NCBI GenBank assembly: GCA_029266615.1
Contig: JAQSWN010000004.1
Location: 1 to 61,442, forward strand
DNA: 61,442 nucleotides
Direction: 5' to 3'
DNA from: Polyangiaceae bacterium
GTDB lineage: Bacteria > Myxococcota_A > Polyangia > Polyangiales > Polyangiaceae
Of the stretch, positions 26,933 to 35,220 are shown in pieces (the first letter of the stretch is position 1; each line of letters starts with the position of its first letter). Below the pieces are notes generated by a model. That model did no database searches, had not been told where the DNA came from, and saw only the letters and a list, made by a program, of their open reading frames with translations. Made by a program: the position numbers and the translations under genes.

Positions 26933-28825
26933 GTGTATGCTTCGCGCCTCTTGTTAGAGCGCGCTTTGCACGGATTGGGTTCGACAGTGGGCGGCGCCGC
27001 GAGGACGGCCGCCAACTTACTTTGGCCACTACTCGAGCGGTACGCCGAGCTGAACGAGGGCAAAGCGCCACACCCCAAGTGGGCGCCAGCTCCCCTCATT
27101 CGCAAGAAGGAGCGCACGTTTCCGACGCTCGGCTGGCCGCGGCAGACGGACTCGCTTTGCCCCGAGTGCACGAAAGAAGCCCGGGAAAAGGTGCTGTCCG
27201 GCGCCCAGGACCTGGACGCCTTCATCGCCAGCAACCCGGGAGAGGTACGAGCCGACATCATCGAGCGGGACGGGCGTGTCCTCATGGTGAAGGACTGCCC
27301 GAAGCATGGCCGGTGCGAAGACGTGCTGTCCATGGATCCGGCGTTCCTCGCCCGCATCGAAAAGCTGTTCCCGGGCCGGGACTACGAAACGCCGAAGAGC
27401 AAGCTGCGCAATCACGGGACCTCCACCATCAAGTACGGCCGCGGCTCCGTGCTCACGGTGGACCTCACCAACCGCTGCAACATGATGTGCGATCCATGCT
27501 TCATGGACGCCAACCAGGTCGGCTTCGTCCACGAGCTGGGCTGGGAAGACGTGCAGCAGATCTTGGACGACAGCCTCGCCATCAAGCCGCGGCGTCAGCT
27601 GTCCGTGCAGTTCTCGGGTGGGGAGCCCACGCTGAGCCCGCACTTCATCCGCGCCGTCAAGTACGCGCGGGACGTGGGCTACTTCTGCGTGCAGTGCGCG
27701 TCGAACGGCATCCGCTTCGCTCAAGAGCCGGAGTTTTGCCATGAGGCCAAGCGCGCAGGGCTTCGGCTCTGTTACCTACAGTTCGACGGCGTCACGAACG
27801 AAGCGAACAGCCACCGTAAGGTCGGCAATTTGTACGACGTGAAGCTCCGCGCCATCCAAAATCTGGCTGCGGCCGGCATCGACGTCGTGCTCGTCGTCAC
27901 GGTGGTGAACGGTGTCAACAACGACCAAGTCGGCCCTATCGTTCAGTTCGCGATCGACAACGCGGACAAGGTCACGGTCGTCTCGTTCCAGCCGGTGAGC
28001 TTCACCGGGCGGGACGAAGACATCACGCTCGAAAATCGCCTCGCGCAGCGCTACACGCTCAGCCACCTCGCCCACGACATGCACGACCAGCTCGGGGCCA
28101 CGGAGCCGATGCGCGACTGGTTCCCGCTCTCCGCCATGAATCCGTTCAGCGACGTGGTGGACCTGATGCAAGGCGCGAGCTCCGAGTTCGGCGCGCTGAA
28201 ATGCGGCTGCCACCCGAACTGCGGCATCGGCACGGTGCTGCTCGTGAACAAGCGCACCAAGCGCATGATGCCGGTCGCGGAGTTCTTGAACCTGGAGCAA
28301 ATCCTCAAGGACATGCAGCAAATCGCGGACGCCGGTCGCACGAAGGCGGAGACGCTGACCGCCATCGCTCTTTCACTCGTGCGCAATTTCGACGCGCGCC
28401 GCGCGCCGGAAGGCTACGGCTACGCCGAGTTCGTCAAGCAGTTCCTCAGCCAGATCGGCGCGCGGGGTGGGGAGGTCGGCAAGAGCGAAGGTGACGCCAA
28501 GGACTTCGAGTGGCGCTTCCTGTTCGTCGCCGGCATGTGGTTTCAGGACCTGTTCAATTACGACTTCCGCCGCACGGAGATGTGCATCATTCCGTACGGG
28601 ACTCAGCTCGGTGAAATTTCGTTCTGCGCCTACAACACCGGGGTCGGCTTCCGCCAAATCGTGGAGAAGATGAAGCACACGGCGACGGTCGCGCAGTGGT
28701 ACCGCGAGCATGGCCGGCACCCGGTCTACGCCAAGAATCAAAACCTCCCGCTGCCGCAGTCCCCTCTCACCGTAGTTACCCGTCCAACGGACGGGCGCCG
28801 GCGCCTGCCGATCGCGGCCGAGTAG
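26933..28825 (+). CDS. Radical SAM enzyme, tetraether lipid synthase-like
   Basis: 630 residues from GTG 26933. The 4Fe-4S cluster motif is CNMMCDPC (C182, C186, C189), followed by FSGGEPTLSP, the SAM-binding glycine motif. An N-terminal metal-binding part has CPEC (C76/C79) and CPKHG (C122/H125), and more Cys lie near CGCHPNC in the C-terminal half. This order (CPxC, CPxHG, then NxCNMxCxxCF) is that of the MJ0619/tetraether lipid synthase (Tes) group, which couples lipid tails through sp3 C-C bonds. The exact reaction here is unknown. A strong hairpin follows the gene. Confidence 0.82.
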   Translation: MYASRLLLERALHGLGSTVGGAARTAANLLWPLLERYAELNEGKAPHPKWAPAPLIRKKERTFPTLGWPRQTDSLCPECTKEAREKVLSGAQDLDAFIASNPGEVRADIIERDGRVLMVKDCPKHGRCEDVLSMDPAFLARIEKLFPGRDYETPKSKLRNHGTSTIKYGRGSVLTVDLTNRCNMMCDPCFMDANQVGFVHELGWEDVQQILDDSLAIKPRRQLSVQFSGGEPTLSPHFIRAVKYARDVGYFCVQCASNGIRFAQEPEFCHEAKRAGLRLCYLQFDGVTNEANSHRKVGNLYDVKLRAIQNLAAAGIDVVLVVTVVNGVNNDQVGPIVQFAIDNADKVTVVSFQPVSFTGRDEDITLENRLAQRYTLSHLAHDMHDQLGATEPMRDWFPLSAMNPFSDVVDLMQGASSEFGALKCGCHPNCGIGTVLLVNKRTKRMMPVAEFLNLEQILKDMQQIADAGRTKAETLTAIALSLVRNFDARRAPEGYGYAEFVKQFLSQIGARGGEVGKSEGDAKDFEWRFLFVAGMWFQDLFNYDFRRTEMCIIPYGTQLGEISFCAYNTGVGFRQIVEKMKHTATVAQWYREHGRHPVYAKNQNLPLPQSPLTVVTRPTDGRRRLPIAAE

Positions 28826-28839
28826 TAGAGGCTCGGCCC

Positions 28840-28870
28840 CCGAGTCGAGCCGCGCGGAGGCTCGACTCGG
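28840..28870 (+). terminator. 12-bp perfect stem after the radical SAM gene
   Basis: CCGAGTCGAGCC (28840-28851) and GGCTCGACTCGG (28859-28870) pair perfectly around a 7-nt loop, 15 bp after the stop at 28825. The run after the stem is only moderately T-rich, but the stem strength fits a terminator that separates this gene from the antitoxin-like gene. Confidence 0.6.
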
Positions 28871-28900
28871 TCTGGCATCCCATTTGCTGTAGGTGGAGCC

Positions 28901-29113
28901 ATGGGCATGAAGAGTCTCCCGATCCCCGTGGCTCAAGCGCGCAGCAACTTCTCGGACGTCCTGGACGACGCTCGCAAGGGCAAGCGCATCCGTCTCACCC
29001 GACACGGCAAGGCAGTGGGCTGGATTATCGGGGAGAACGAGAAGCGGCTGCTGGACGCGGCTCCTGCGGGTAAGAAGCCGAAGGCGCGTCGGAGCTCCCG
29101 CAGTCGCGGGTGA
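28901..29113 (+). CDS. Orphan Phd/YefM-like antitoxin
   Basis: 70 residues. IPVAQARSNFSDVLDDARKG then IRLTRHGKAVGWIIG is the DNA-binding part of Phd/YefM antitoxins, which repress their own operon. The C-terminus, which usually neutralises the toxin, is short and Lys/Arg-rich (KKPKARRSSRSRG). AGGTGGAG lies at the right distance from the ATG. No toxin gene follows: the next gene is on the opposite strand and overlaps this one by 89 bp. It may have been adopted as a stand-alone regulator. Confidence 0.8.
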   Translation: MGMKSLPIPVAQARSNFSDVLDDARKGKRIRLTRHGKAVGWIIGENEKRLLDAAPAGKKPKARRSSRSRG

Positions 29114-29474
29114 GCTCGCAGATCCAACCCGCCAGCGTTTCGAGCGAAAACGGCTTCAACGCATAGCGAACAAAGCCGCAATTTGCGGCTTTAGTGCGCC
29201 ATGTTTGGGTTGAGTAGCCGGTGACGGCGATCGCCGGTACGTCGCCGCCGTCTCGGCTCCGAAGCGCCGCGAGCAGCCCGCAGCCGTCGCCGTCTGCGAG
29301 TTCCAAGTCGGAGACCACGACATCCACTCGCTCCCCCGCGCTGAGTGCGAGCGCGCTCGCGATCGACCCCGCGCAGAGCGTGCGAGCGCCCTCGTCCTCC
29401 AAGAAGGACCCGATGAGCTCGAGGTTGTCCGCGTCATCCTCGACGAGCAAGATCGTGAGTCCGTGGAGCCGCAT
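29025..29474 (-). CDS. Single-domain response regulator
   Basis: 149 residues. Receiver features are intact: acidic pair EDD near residue 12, phospho-acceptor Asp in VVVSDLELADGDG, Thr in AVTGYS and Lys in ALKPF. There is no output domain; a 30-residue Ser/Pro/Arg tail extends past the fold and covers the antisense overlap with the antitoxin gene (29025-29113). It may act as a phosphate sink or a protein-binding switch (CheY/DivK-like). The cognate kinase is not obvious here. Confidence 0.85.
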   Translation of the reverse strand: MRLHGLTILLVEDDADNLELIGSFLEDEGARTLCAGSIASALALSAGERVDVVVSDLELADGDGCGLLAALRSRDGGDVPAIAVTGYSTQTWRTKAANCGFVRYALKPFSLETLAGWICELTRDCGSSDAPSASYPQEPRPAAASRSPR

Positions 29475-29567
29475 CGCGACGGTAGACTTTGCTCGGGGGG
29501 ATTGGCGCGCAAAAGTTGTACAATTCGCGCCACGGCCGTAGCGAAAAGTCGCGACAATTCGTGGGAG

Positions 29568-30737
29568 TCAGCGACGCCTTAGCGCCGCCAATCGCTCGCC
29601 CGCGGCGAGGAGCGTTTCGTCGCGCTTGGGGTAGCAGAAGCGGATCCGGCGCTTGCCCTCCGCGGCGCCGGCTCGATAGAAGCTGGACGCCGGCACGACC
29701 GCGACGCCGACCGTTTCGATGAGGTAGCGCGTAAACTCGACGTCGTCGTGGATTCCGACATCCGGATACTCGGCCATCACGTAGTACGCGCCCTGAGGGG
29801 GGCTCGGGACGAAGCCGGCCGCGCGCACCAGGGGCATGAACAGGTCGCGGCGGCGCTGGTAGTCGGCCTTGAGCTTATCGTAGTAGGCGTCTCCCAGCTC
29901 CAGCGCAACCACGGCGCCCTCTTGCAGCGGCGCGGGCGCTCCCACGGTGAGAAAGTCGTGCACCTTGCGGATCGCGGCGCTGATGGGCGCCGGCGCGATC
30001 GCGTAGCCGATGCGCCAGCCCGTCACGCTGAAGGTCTTGGAGAGCCCGGAGATCATGACCGTGCGCTCACGGAGCCCCGGCAACGTCATCGGGTAAACGT
30101 GCTCGGCGCCGTCGTACACGATGTGCTCGTAAATCTCGTCCGTATAAATGAGCGCGTCGAACTCTTCGCAGAGCGCGCCGATCTCGAGCAGCTCCGCCCG
30201 CGTGAACACCTTGCCCGTCGGGTTGTGGGGCGTATTCACGATGATGCCCTTGGTGCGCGGGGAAAACGCGGCCCGCAGCTCGGCCGGATCGTACGCCCAA
30301 TCCGGAGCGTGGAGCTGGACGTACACCGGCGTCGCGCCGGACAAGATCGCGTCTGGCCCGTAGTTCTCGTACCATGGCTCGAACACGATCACTTCGTCGC
30401 CTGGATCCACGGTCGCGAGGAGCGCCGAGATCATCGCCTCCGTAGAGCCGCAGCAAACCGTGAGCTCGCGCTCCGGGTCGATCGCGGCGCCGCTGAAGCG
30501 CTCGTGCTTTTTTGCGAGCGCGTCCCGAAAGGCCTTAGCGCCCCAAGTGATGGCGTACTGATTCTTGTCCGCGTCGATGGCGCGCTTCGCGGCTTCCTTC
30601 AGCTCCAGCGGCGCGGGAAAGTCGGGGAAACCTTGGGCAAGGTTCACCGCGCAGTGGCGCTGAGCGAGGCGGCTCATTTCGCGGATCACGGACTCGCTGA
30701 AGCGAGCGGCTTTTTGGCTGATGAAGGAGCGCGTCAT
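29568..30737 (-). CDS. Class I/II PLP-dependent aminotransferase (methionine/kynurenine type)
   Basis: 389 residues. It begins QGFPDFPAP, the substrate-binding loop of the KAT/YbdL-type aminotransferases. It carries NTPHNPTGKVF with the PLP-contact Asn, YTDEIYEHIVYDG with the Asp that binds pyridine N, and SGLSKTFSVTGWRIGY with the PLP Lys. The carboxylate-binding Arg (RIRFCYPK) is near the end. Substrates in this group are methionine, glutamine, kynurenine or aromatic amino acids. It lies 107 bp downstream of the LuxC-like gene on the same strand, with an 18-bp palindrome between them, so it may have its own promoter. Confidence 0.88.
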   Translation of the reverse strand: MTRSFISQKAARFSESVIREMSRLAQRHCAVNLAQGFPDFPAPLELKEAAKRAIDADKNQYAITWGAKAFRDALAKKHERFSGAAIDPERELTVCCGSTEAMISALLATVDPGDEVIVFEPWYENYGPDAILSGATPVYVQLHAPDWAYDPAELRAAFSPRTKGIIVNTPHNPTGKVFTRAELLEIGALCEEFDALIYTDEIYEHIVYDGAEHVYPMTLPGLRERTVMISGLSKTFSVTGWRIGYAIAPAPISAAIRKVHDFLTVGAPAPLQEGAVVALELGDAYYDKLKADYQRRRDLFMPLVRAAGFVPSPPQGAYYVMAEYPDVGIHDDVEFTRYLIETVGVAVVPASSFYRAGAAEGKRRIRFCYPKRDETLLAAGERLAALRRR

Positions 30738-30775
30738 CGAATTCGGGGGTAGGCCGGGCTTTCGTTCGTGGCGAC

Positions 30776-30793
30776 GCGGGCCAGCTGGCCCGC
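30776..30793. promoter_or_regulatory. 18-bp perfect palindrome between LuxC-like and aminotransferase genes
   Basis: GCGGGCCAGCTGGCCCGC reads the same on both strands. It is 39 bp upstream of the aminotransferase start (30737) and 51 bp after the LuxC-like stop. It could be an operator or, as RNA, a stem with almost no loop; an operator is more likely. Confidence 0.4.
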
Positions 30794-30843
30794 AATGGCG
30801 TCATAGGAGGCGCGTAGCCTACAGCAACTGCAGAAGCTTCGAC

Positions 30844-31875
30844 TCAGAGGAGCTCGCCGTGGGTCCCGTGGCGCAAGTCCACGGGGCCGTCGAGCGGGGG
30901 GCGCTGCATCGCGCCGAGCGCGGCGAGGCGCGCCCCCGGGAAGGCCTCCCGAAGCGCTCGGTCAAAGCCGACGTTACTGCCGATATTCGTCAGGTGCGCT
31001 CCAAACGGCCGAAGCGCCGAGACTGCATCCGGGCAAGGCAGCACGTGCAAATTGCGGTCGGCGGGAGGAAGCACGACCGTGTCCGACACGCTGACCCAGC
31101 CGCTCGCCGCCTCGAATAGCTCGAACGCGTAGGCGGCCGCATCTCGGTTTCGGCGAAGCTCCGAGAGCTGGAGCGCGTCGCGCGGGCCAGCAGGCAACTC
31201 CACTTCGACTCCCGTGAGCGCCTCCGCCAGCGCTTTCGCCACGTCCCGAGCGTGCTCGACCGAGCCGAGCACGCACACCACCCGCGGGCTCAAGCAGCCG
31301 CGCTGATCGAACAGCGCCGTGTCGGTCGCCAGCGCGTGCGCGTCGGCGGCCGTGAAGGTGGTCGGGCTCAGCACCACCGCGCCAAAGCCCGCGCCGTGCG
31401 CGTGCAGCCAAACGCCGGACGGAAGCGACGCCCGCACGTCCTCTTGCGTCTCGTTCGAGCCGTAGCTCCAAAAATGATCGCCGGGAGCGGCTTCCAGCTT
31501 CGGGACCAGCTCGAACAGCTCGGGCGACCGCGCGTGGAGCGCCTCCGCGAGCGCCGGATCCCGACGCGACGCCCGCACCTTCACGCGCGCCGATGAAGCG
31601 ACGCCGATCGCGATGGCACGCAGGGAGGCCACGAACACGTTGCCCGAGAGCAGCACGTGCGCGGCCGGCGCTTCGGGCGTGCTCGAGACCAGCTGCTCCA
31701 CGTGCTCTGGCTCGGGGTGAGTCTCGAGGCAACGCCGTAAGCCGAGCTCGATATTCTCGCGGGAAAGCGCGGTCGTCTCCAAGAGTCGCCGGACGAGCGC
31801 GGCATCGCTGGGCAGCTCGCGAGCGGCGTCGAGCAGGCGTCGTACGCGGGCCCGACGCGCGTGTGCCTCAGCCAT
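30844..31875 (-). CDS. LuxC-like acyl-CoA/acyl-protein reductase
   Basis: 343 residues of the LuxC fatty acyl reductase family, an aldehyde-dehydrogenase relative that reduces acyl thioesters to aldehydes with NADPH. Visible are a GNVF segment, the SYGSNETQEDVR nucleotide-binding part and the active-site Cys in FDQRGCLSPRVV. It is shorter than luminous LuxC (about 480), missing N-terminal residues, which is common in non-luminous homologues. Its ATG overlaps the LuxE-like stop by 8 bp. No luciferase genes are present, so the role is in aldehyde supply for something else. Confidence 0.85.
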   Translation of the reverse strand: MAEAHARRARVRRLLDAARELPSDAALVRRLLETTALSRENIELGLRRCLETHPEPEHVEQLVSSTPEAPAAHVLLSGNVFVASLRAIAIGVASSARVKVRASRRDPALAEALHARSPELFELVPKLEAAPGDHFWSYGSNETQEDVRASLPSGVWLHAHGAGFGAVVLSPTTFTAADAHALATDTALFDQRGCLSPRVVCVLGSVEHARDVAKALAEALTGVEVELPAGPRDALQLSELRRNRDAAAYAFELFEAASGWVSVSDTVVLPPADRNLHVLPCPDAVSALRPFGAHLTNIGSNVGFDRALREAFPGARLAALGAMQRPPLDGPVDLRHGTHGELL

Positions 31876-32998
31876 TCAAGAGCGCCTCGATGGCGAGCGA
31901 GCAGCCGCGCGCGGGCGCGCCCGCTTGGCGCCCCAGCAGCTGAACGCCGCCGCTCACGCGTCGCACCAGGTCTTGGGTCACGACGCTGACCGCGCTGTCC
32001 ACGTTGCCGAGGTCGATGAAGCGCGCGAGCCCGGCTTCACCCTCGGCCACCGGCAGGAGCGTCACCGGGTCCACCGGTGTCACGCGGAGCCACGGCGGCT
32101 CGAAGTAGATACCCGGCGTCGCCTCCGGCTGGCGCGCGGCGAGGGCGCTTTCGTGAATCGTGCCTTCGTAGAGCTGGCTCGTGAGCTCGGTCATGCCGTA
32201 CTCGCCCACGACGCGCCCCGCGCCGAGCTGGAAGGCGGTGGTGACACCCGCACGCAGCTCCTCCATCGAGACTTCGCGGGTGCGACCCTTGAAGCCGCCG
32301 GTTTGCATCACCACGCTGCCGGGCGGCAGCGGGAGGCGTGCCCCCGCCAAGTCGTCCAACAGACGAACGAGCGCGAACGCGGTGCCGAGCACCAAAAGCG
32401 GTCGGCGCGCGCGGCTCGCGACGCGCGTCGCCTGCTCCAAACCCGCGAGATTTACGCCGCTTTCGTCGACGAGCCAGCGCCCCGCCGACGCGCTGTCGAA
32501 CCGCGTCTCGACCTCCGCCATCGGCTCGCCGTCGAACGCTTCCATGAAGCGAGCCATCATGTAGCCGAGCGAGGAGGTTGGCGGATTACCGAGCGGCGGT
32601 GCCAACGCGACGACCACGGCCGAGCCTCCCGCGGCCAGCAAGGCTTGGCGTCCGTAAGCCAACGATAGGCGCTCGTACGTGTCCGTGCGGCGCATGGCGT
32701 GCGTGCCGCGCTCTCGGCCGGTGGTGCCACTGGTGAAGAAGCGCACCGAGTCGAAGCCGGGCGCGAACGCGGCCACACGCGTGAGCCGGAACGCGTCCGT
32801 CGGGACGGGCGGGATGTCGTCCAGCGCGTTCAGCGACGCCCCGCGCGACAGCAGTAACCGGCGGAAGCCGTCCGACGCGTCGGCTTGGAACCGCGCGATG
32901 TCCAGCGCGAGGCCGCCGAAAGTGTCCGACGTGTCGCCCGCGGCGAAGCGCTGCACGCGTTCGTGCAGCTCGTTCGAGGTGTCTAGCAAGGTGGCCAC
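31868..32998 (-). CDS. LuxE-like acyl-protein synthetase
   Basis: 376 residues of the LuxE/PaaK-like family. The AMP-binding loop FTSGTTGRERGTH and the adenylate motif YGMTELTSQ are present. LuxE activates a fatty acid as acyl-AMP and transfers it to a Cys, from which LuxC reduces it. The acyl-carrying Cys lies near the C-terminus in luminous LuxE; here one Cys is found at RGCSLAIEAL, eleven residues from the end. It starts 3 bp after the class III aminotransferase stop and overlaps luxC by 8 bp, so these three form one operon. Confidence 0.85.
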   Translation of the reverse strand: MATLLDTSNELHERVQRFAAGDTSDTFGGLALDIARFQADASDGFRRLLLSRGASLNALDDIPPVPTDAFRLTRVAAFAPGFDSVRFFTSGTTGRERGTHAMRRTDTYERLSLAYGRQALLAAGGSAVVVALAPPLGNPPTSSLGYMMARFMEAFDGEPMAEVETRFDSASAGRWLVDESGVNLAGLEQATRVASRARRPLLVLGTAFALVRLLDDLAGARLPLPPGSVVMQTGGFKGRTREVSMEELRAGVTTAFQLGAGRVVGEYGMTELTSQLYEGTIHESALAARQPEATPGIYFEPPWLRVTPVDPVTLLPVAEGEAGLARFIDLGNVDSAVSVVTQDLVRRVSGGVQLLGRQAGAPARGCSLAIEALLNG

Positions 32999-33001
32999 GG
33001 C

Positions 33002-34321
33002 TCAGCTCGACTTGGAGAGTTGCTCGGCGATGACGGGAATGGAGCCGAAAAGCACGGCTTCGTCGATATTGAGGGGCGGAGTGAGGACCAGCACCTCGCG
33101 CTTGCCGCCGCCCGTCGAAGTCACGTAGCCGGCTTGCAAGAGGCCCTTCATGAGCCGGCTGGCGGCGCCGGGGCGCTCGCCCAAGTCCACACCGACCATG
33201 AGCCCGCGACTCCGCACTTCGCGCACCGCAGCGTAGCCGCTCAGCGCCGTGCGCAGCTCGGCCCCGTACCTATCGCCGAGGGTGGCGGCGCGTTGAGGGA
33301 GCTTCTCTTTTCCGAGCACTTCCAAGGTCGCGATGGCGGCGCTGGCGGCGAGGGGCGCGCCCGCGAACGTCGCGGTGTGTACCACCTCGGCTTCTCGGCG
33401 CCAGCTCTGCATGACCTGGTTGCGCCCGATCACAGCGCTGATCGGCAAGCCGCCGCCGAGGCCCTTCCCGAGGCAGACCAGATCCGGAATCACGCCTTCC
33501 GCCACCGTGCTGAGCCAGCTGCCGGCGCGGCCCAGCCCGGTCCAGATCTCGTCCGCCACGAACAGCGCCCCCGCTTCGCGCGCCAACCGGGCAAGCTCCG
33601 CCAAGTATCCGGCCGGTGGGGGTACGACGCCGCCTCGACCGAGCACCGGCTCGATCAGGACCGCGCCTACGTCGCCACCAGAGAGAATCCGGCGGCACCC
33701 GTCGAGGCTCTCGGCGGCGCTTTGGGCGTTCGTCGGGTACGGCGCGAAAGACACGTGCTGGCTTAGCTGTGCCGCGAACGGCGCGCGGTAGCTCTCGCGC
33801 AGGCCGCAAGCCGCGAGCGGCCCGTAGCCGAGCCCGTGGTAAGCGGCGCCGAACGCGAGCACACCCGGTTTGCCGGTAGCGAGCACGGCCGTCTTCAAGG
33901 CCGCGCTCACCGCGTCCGAGCCCGACTGGGCCAGAATGCCGAGCGCGTTCGCCTCCGGAAAGAGACGCGTCAGCCGTTCGAGCAGCGCTATCTTGGCGTC
34001 GGCCGGGTACAAATCCCCGAGCGCCTGCAGCAAGCGCTCACCCTGAAGCGCGATCACGCGCTGCACGTTGCGGTGCAAATGGCCAATCAGCAGCGCGCCG
34101 AAGCCGCCCGCAAGATCGACGTACCGGTTGCCGTCCACGTCCGTCACGTTGGAGCCGCGACCACTCGCGTAGACGATGCTGCTGGGCGGCCCCGGAGGGA
34201 GCATTGGCCCCATCGGCGCCGCGACGTGCGCGTGGCGTATCAGCCACGTGCGAGAGCTGGGGCCCGGTGGCGTCACGCGGATAGAAGGCGGCAGATCGCC
34301 GTGCGTCTCACGCGAAGGCAT
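33002..34321 (-). CDS. Class III PLP-dependent aminotransferase
   Basis: 439 residues from ATG 34321, chosen because it makes a TGATG overlap with the upstream GGDEF gene; a GTG nine bases earlier is possible. It has G-x-Y-x-DLAGGFGALLIGH at the start, a SGSDAVSAALK PLP-phosphate loop, AYHGLGYG, FVADEIWTGLGR with the PLP Asp, and CLGKGLGGGLP with the PLP Lys. Members transfer amino groups to aldehydes or ketones, including omega-amines. Upstream of LuxE and LuxC it may aminate the fatty aldehyde they make; that is inference. Confidence 0.85.
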   Translation of the reverse strand: MPSRETHGDLPPSIRVTPPGPSSRTWLIRHAHVAAPMGPMLPPGPPSSIVYASGRGSNVTDVDGNRYVDLAGGFGALLIGHLHRNVQRVIALQGERLLQALGDLYPADAKIALLERLTRLFPEANALGILAQSGSDAVSAALKTAVLATGKPGVLAFGAAYHGLGYGPLAACGLRESYRAPFAAQLSQHVSFAPYPTNAQSAAESLDGCRRILSGGDVGAVLIEPVLGRGGVVPPPAGYLAELARLAREAGALFVADEIWTGLGRAGSWLSTVAEGVIPDLVCLGKGLGGGLPISAVIGRNQVMQSWRREAEVVHTATFAGAPLAASAAIATLEVLGKEKLPQRAATLGDRYGAELRTALSGYAAVREVRSRGLMVGVDLGERPGAASRLMKGLLQAGYVTSTGGGKREVLVLTPPLNIDEAVLFGSIPVIAEQLSKSS

Positions 34322-35220
34322 CACGAACACACGCGATTTCGTCCGCCACGCTTGGCCTCGTACAGCTTCTCGTCGGCGCGTTGGATGAGGTCGGCGGCGA
34401 CCTTGTCGTTCTCGCCTAGCAGCGCCGTACCTATGCTCACTGTCACCGGTATGCGCTCGCCCTGAAAGACGAAGGAATGATTGGCAACCCGCGCGCGGAG
34501 GCTCTCGGCGAGCGCGGCCGCGCCAGGCAGGGGCGTCTCCGGTAGCAAGATGACGAACTCTTCGCCGCCGTAGCGCGCGAACACTTCTTCACGACGAATT
34601 CGCTCCGACACGATGCGCGCCAGCTCGCGCAGCACGTGATCGCCGGCGAGGTGCCCGTACTGGTCGTTGATGCGCTTGAAGAAGTCGATGTCGAACATCA
34701 ACAGGCTGAGATCGCGCTCGTACCTGCGCGCGCGCATCAGCTCTTTTTCCAGCGCCTCGAACAGGGCACGCTTGTTGTGGATCTGCGTCAGACCATCCAC
34801 GATGGTCATGCGGTAGATCTCTTCGTGGTACTTTGCTTCGGCGTCCGCGCCTGACAGAAACTTGAGGATGCTCGGGCCGACCTTGATCCGGTCACCGTTG
34901 ACGAGCAGCTGCTCCCGCGCGATCTGCTCCTCGTTCACGTAGGTGCCGTTGGTGGAGCCGTCGTCCACCACGTACCAGGCGCCGGCTCGGCGTTCCAAGT
35001 GCGCGTGCCGGCGTGACACCGAGTCACCCTCCAGCACGATCTGGCTGTCGGCGCCGCGGCCGACGCGCGTGGGGCTCTTCTCCAGGACGAAGCGCTTACC
35101 GAGCAGACCGGGCTCGGCCGTATAGATGACTACGAGGCAGTCGTTGCTCGGCGAATCGTCCGCGGGGGCTTGCTGCTGTACCTGAGTGACTCGCGTTTTT
35201 TCGTCGTAGTCCGCTGTCAC
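34321..35220 (-). CDS. FHA-GGDEF diguanylate cyclase
   Basis: 299 residues. The FHA domain (about 45-118; VGRGADSQIVL, SVSRRHAHL, DDGSTNGTYVNE) binds phosphothreonine. The GGDEF domain (about 140-298) has an intact active site, YGGEEFVILLPE, and the Mg2+ Asp in MFDIDFFKRIND, so it should make c-di-GMP. The inhibitory site upstream reads RxxE instead of RxxD, so feedback inhibition may be weak. It could be switched by a Ser/Thr kinase. It is the first gene of the operon that carries the aminotransferase, LuxE and LuxC homologues, an odd combination. Confidence 0.92.
   Translation of the reverse strand: MTADYDEKTRVTQVQQQAPADDSPSNDCLVVIYTAEPGLLGKRFVLEKSPTRVGRGADSQIVLEGDSVSRRHAHLERRAGAWYVVDDGSTNGTYVNEEQIAREQLLVNGDRIKVGPSILKFLSGADAEAKYHEEIYRMTIVDGLTQIHNKRALFEALEKELMRARRYERDLSLLMFDIDFFKRINDQYGHLAGDHVLRELARIVSERIRREEVFARYGGEEFVILLPETPLPGAAALAESLRARVANHSFVFQGERIPVTVSIGTALLGENDKVAADLIQRADEKLYEAKRGGRNRVCS

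Noticed and set aside
28873..28888. Sigma54-type promoter (TGGCAT-N5-TTGCT) before the antitoxin gene
   Set aside because: The spacing is right, but transcription would start about 2 bases before the ATG and skip the good ribosome binding site that lies between the -12 element and the start.
28901..29113. Complete toxin-antitoxin module
   Set aside because: Only the Phd-like antitoxin is found; no toxin frame lies on either side on the same strand.
30844..32998. Bioluminescence locus
   Set aside because: LuxC- and LuxE-like genes are present but no luxA, luxB or luxD; these homologues also occur in dark bacteria.
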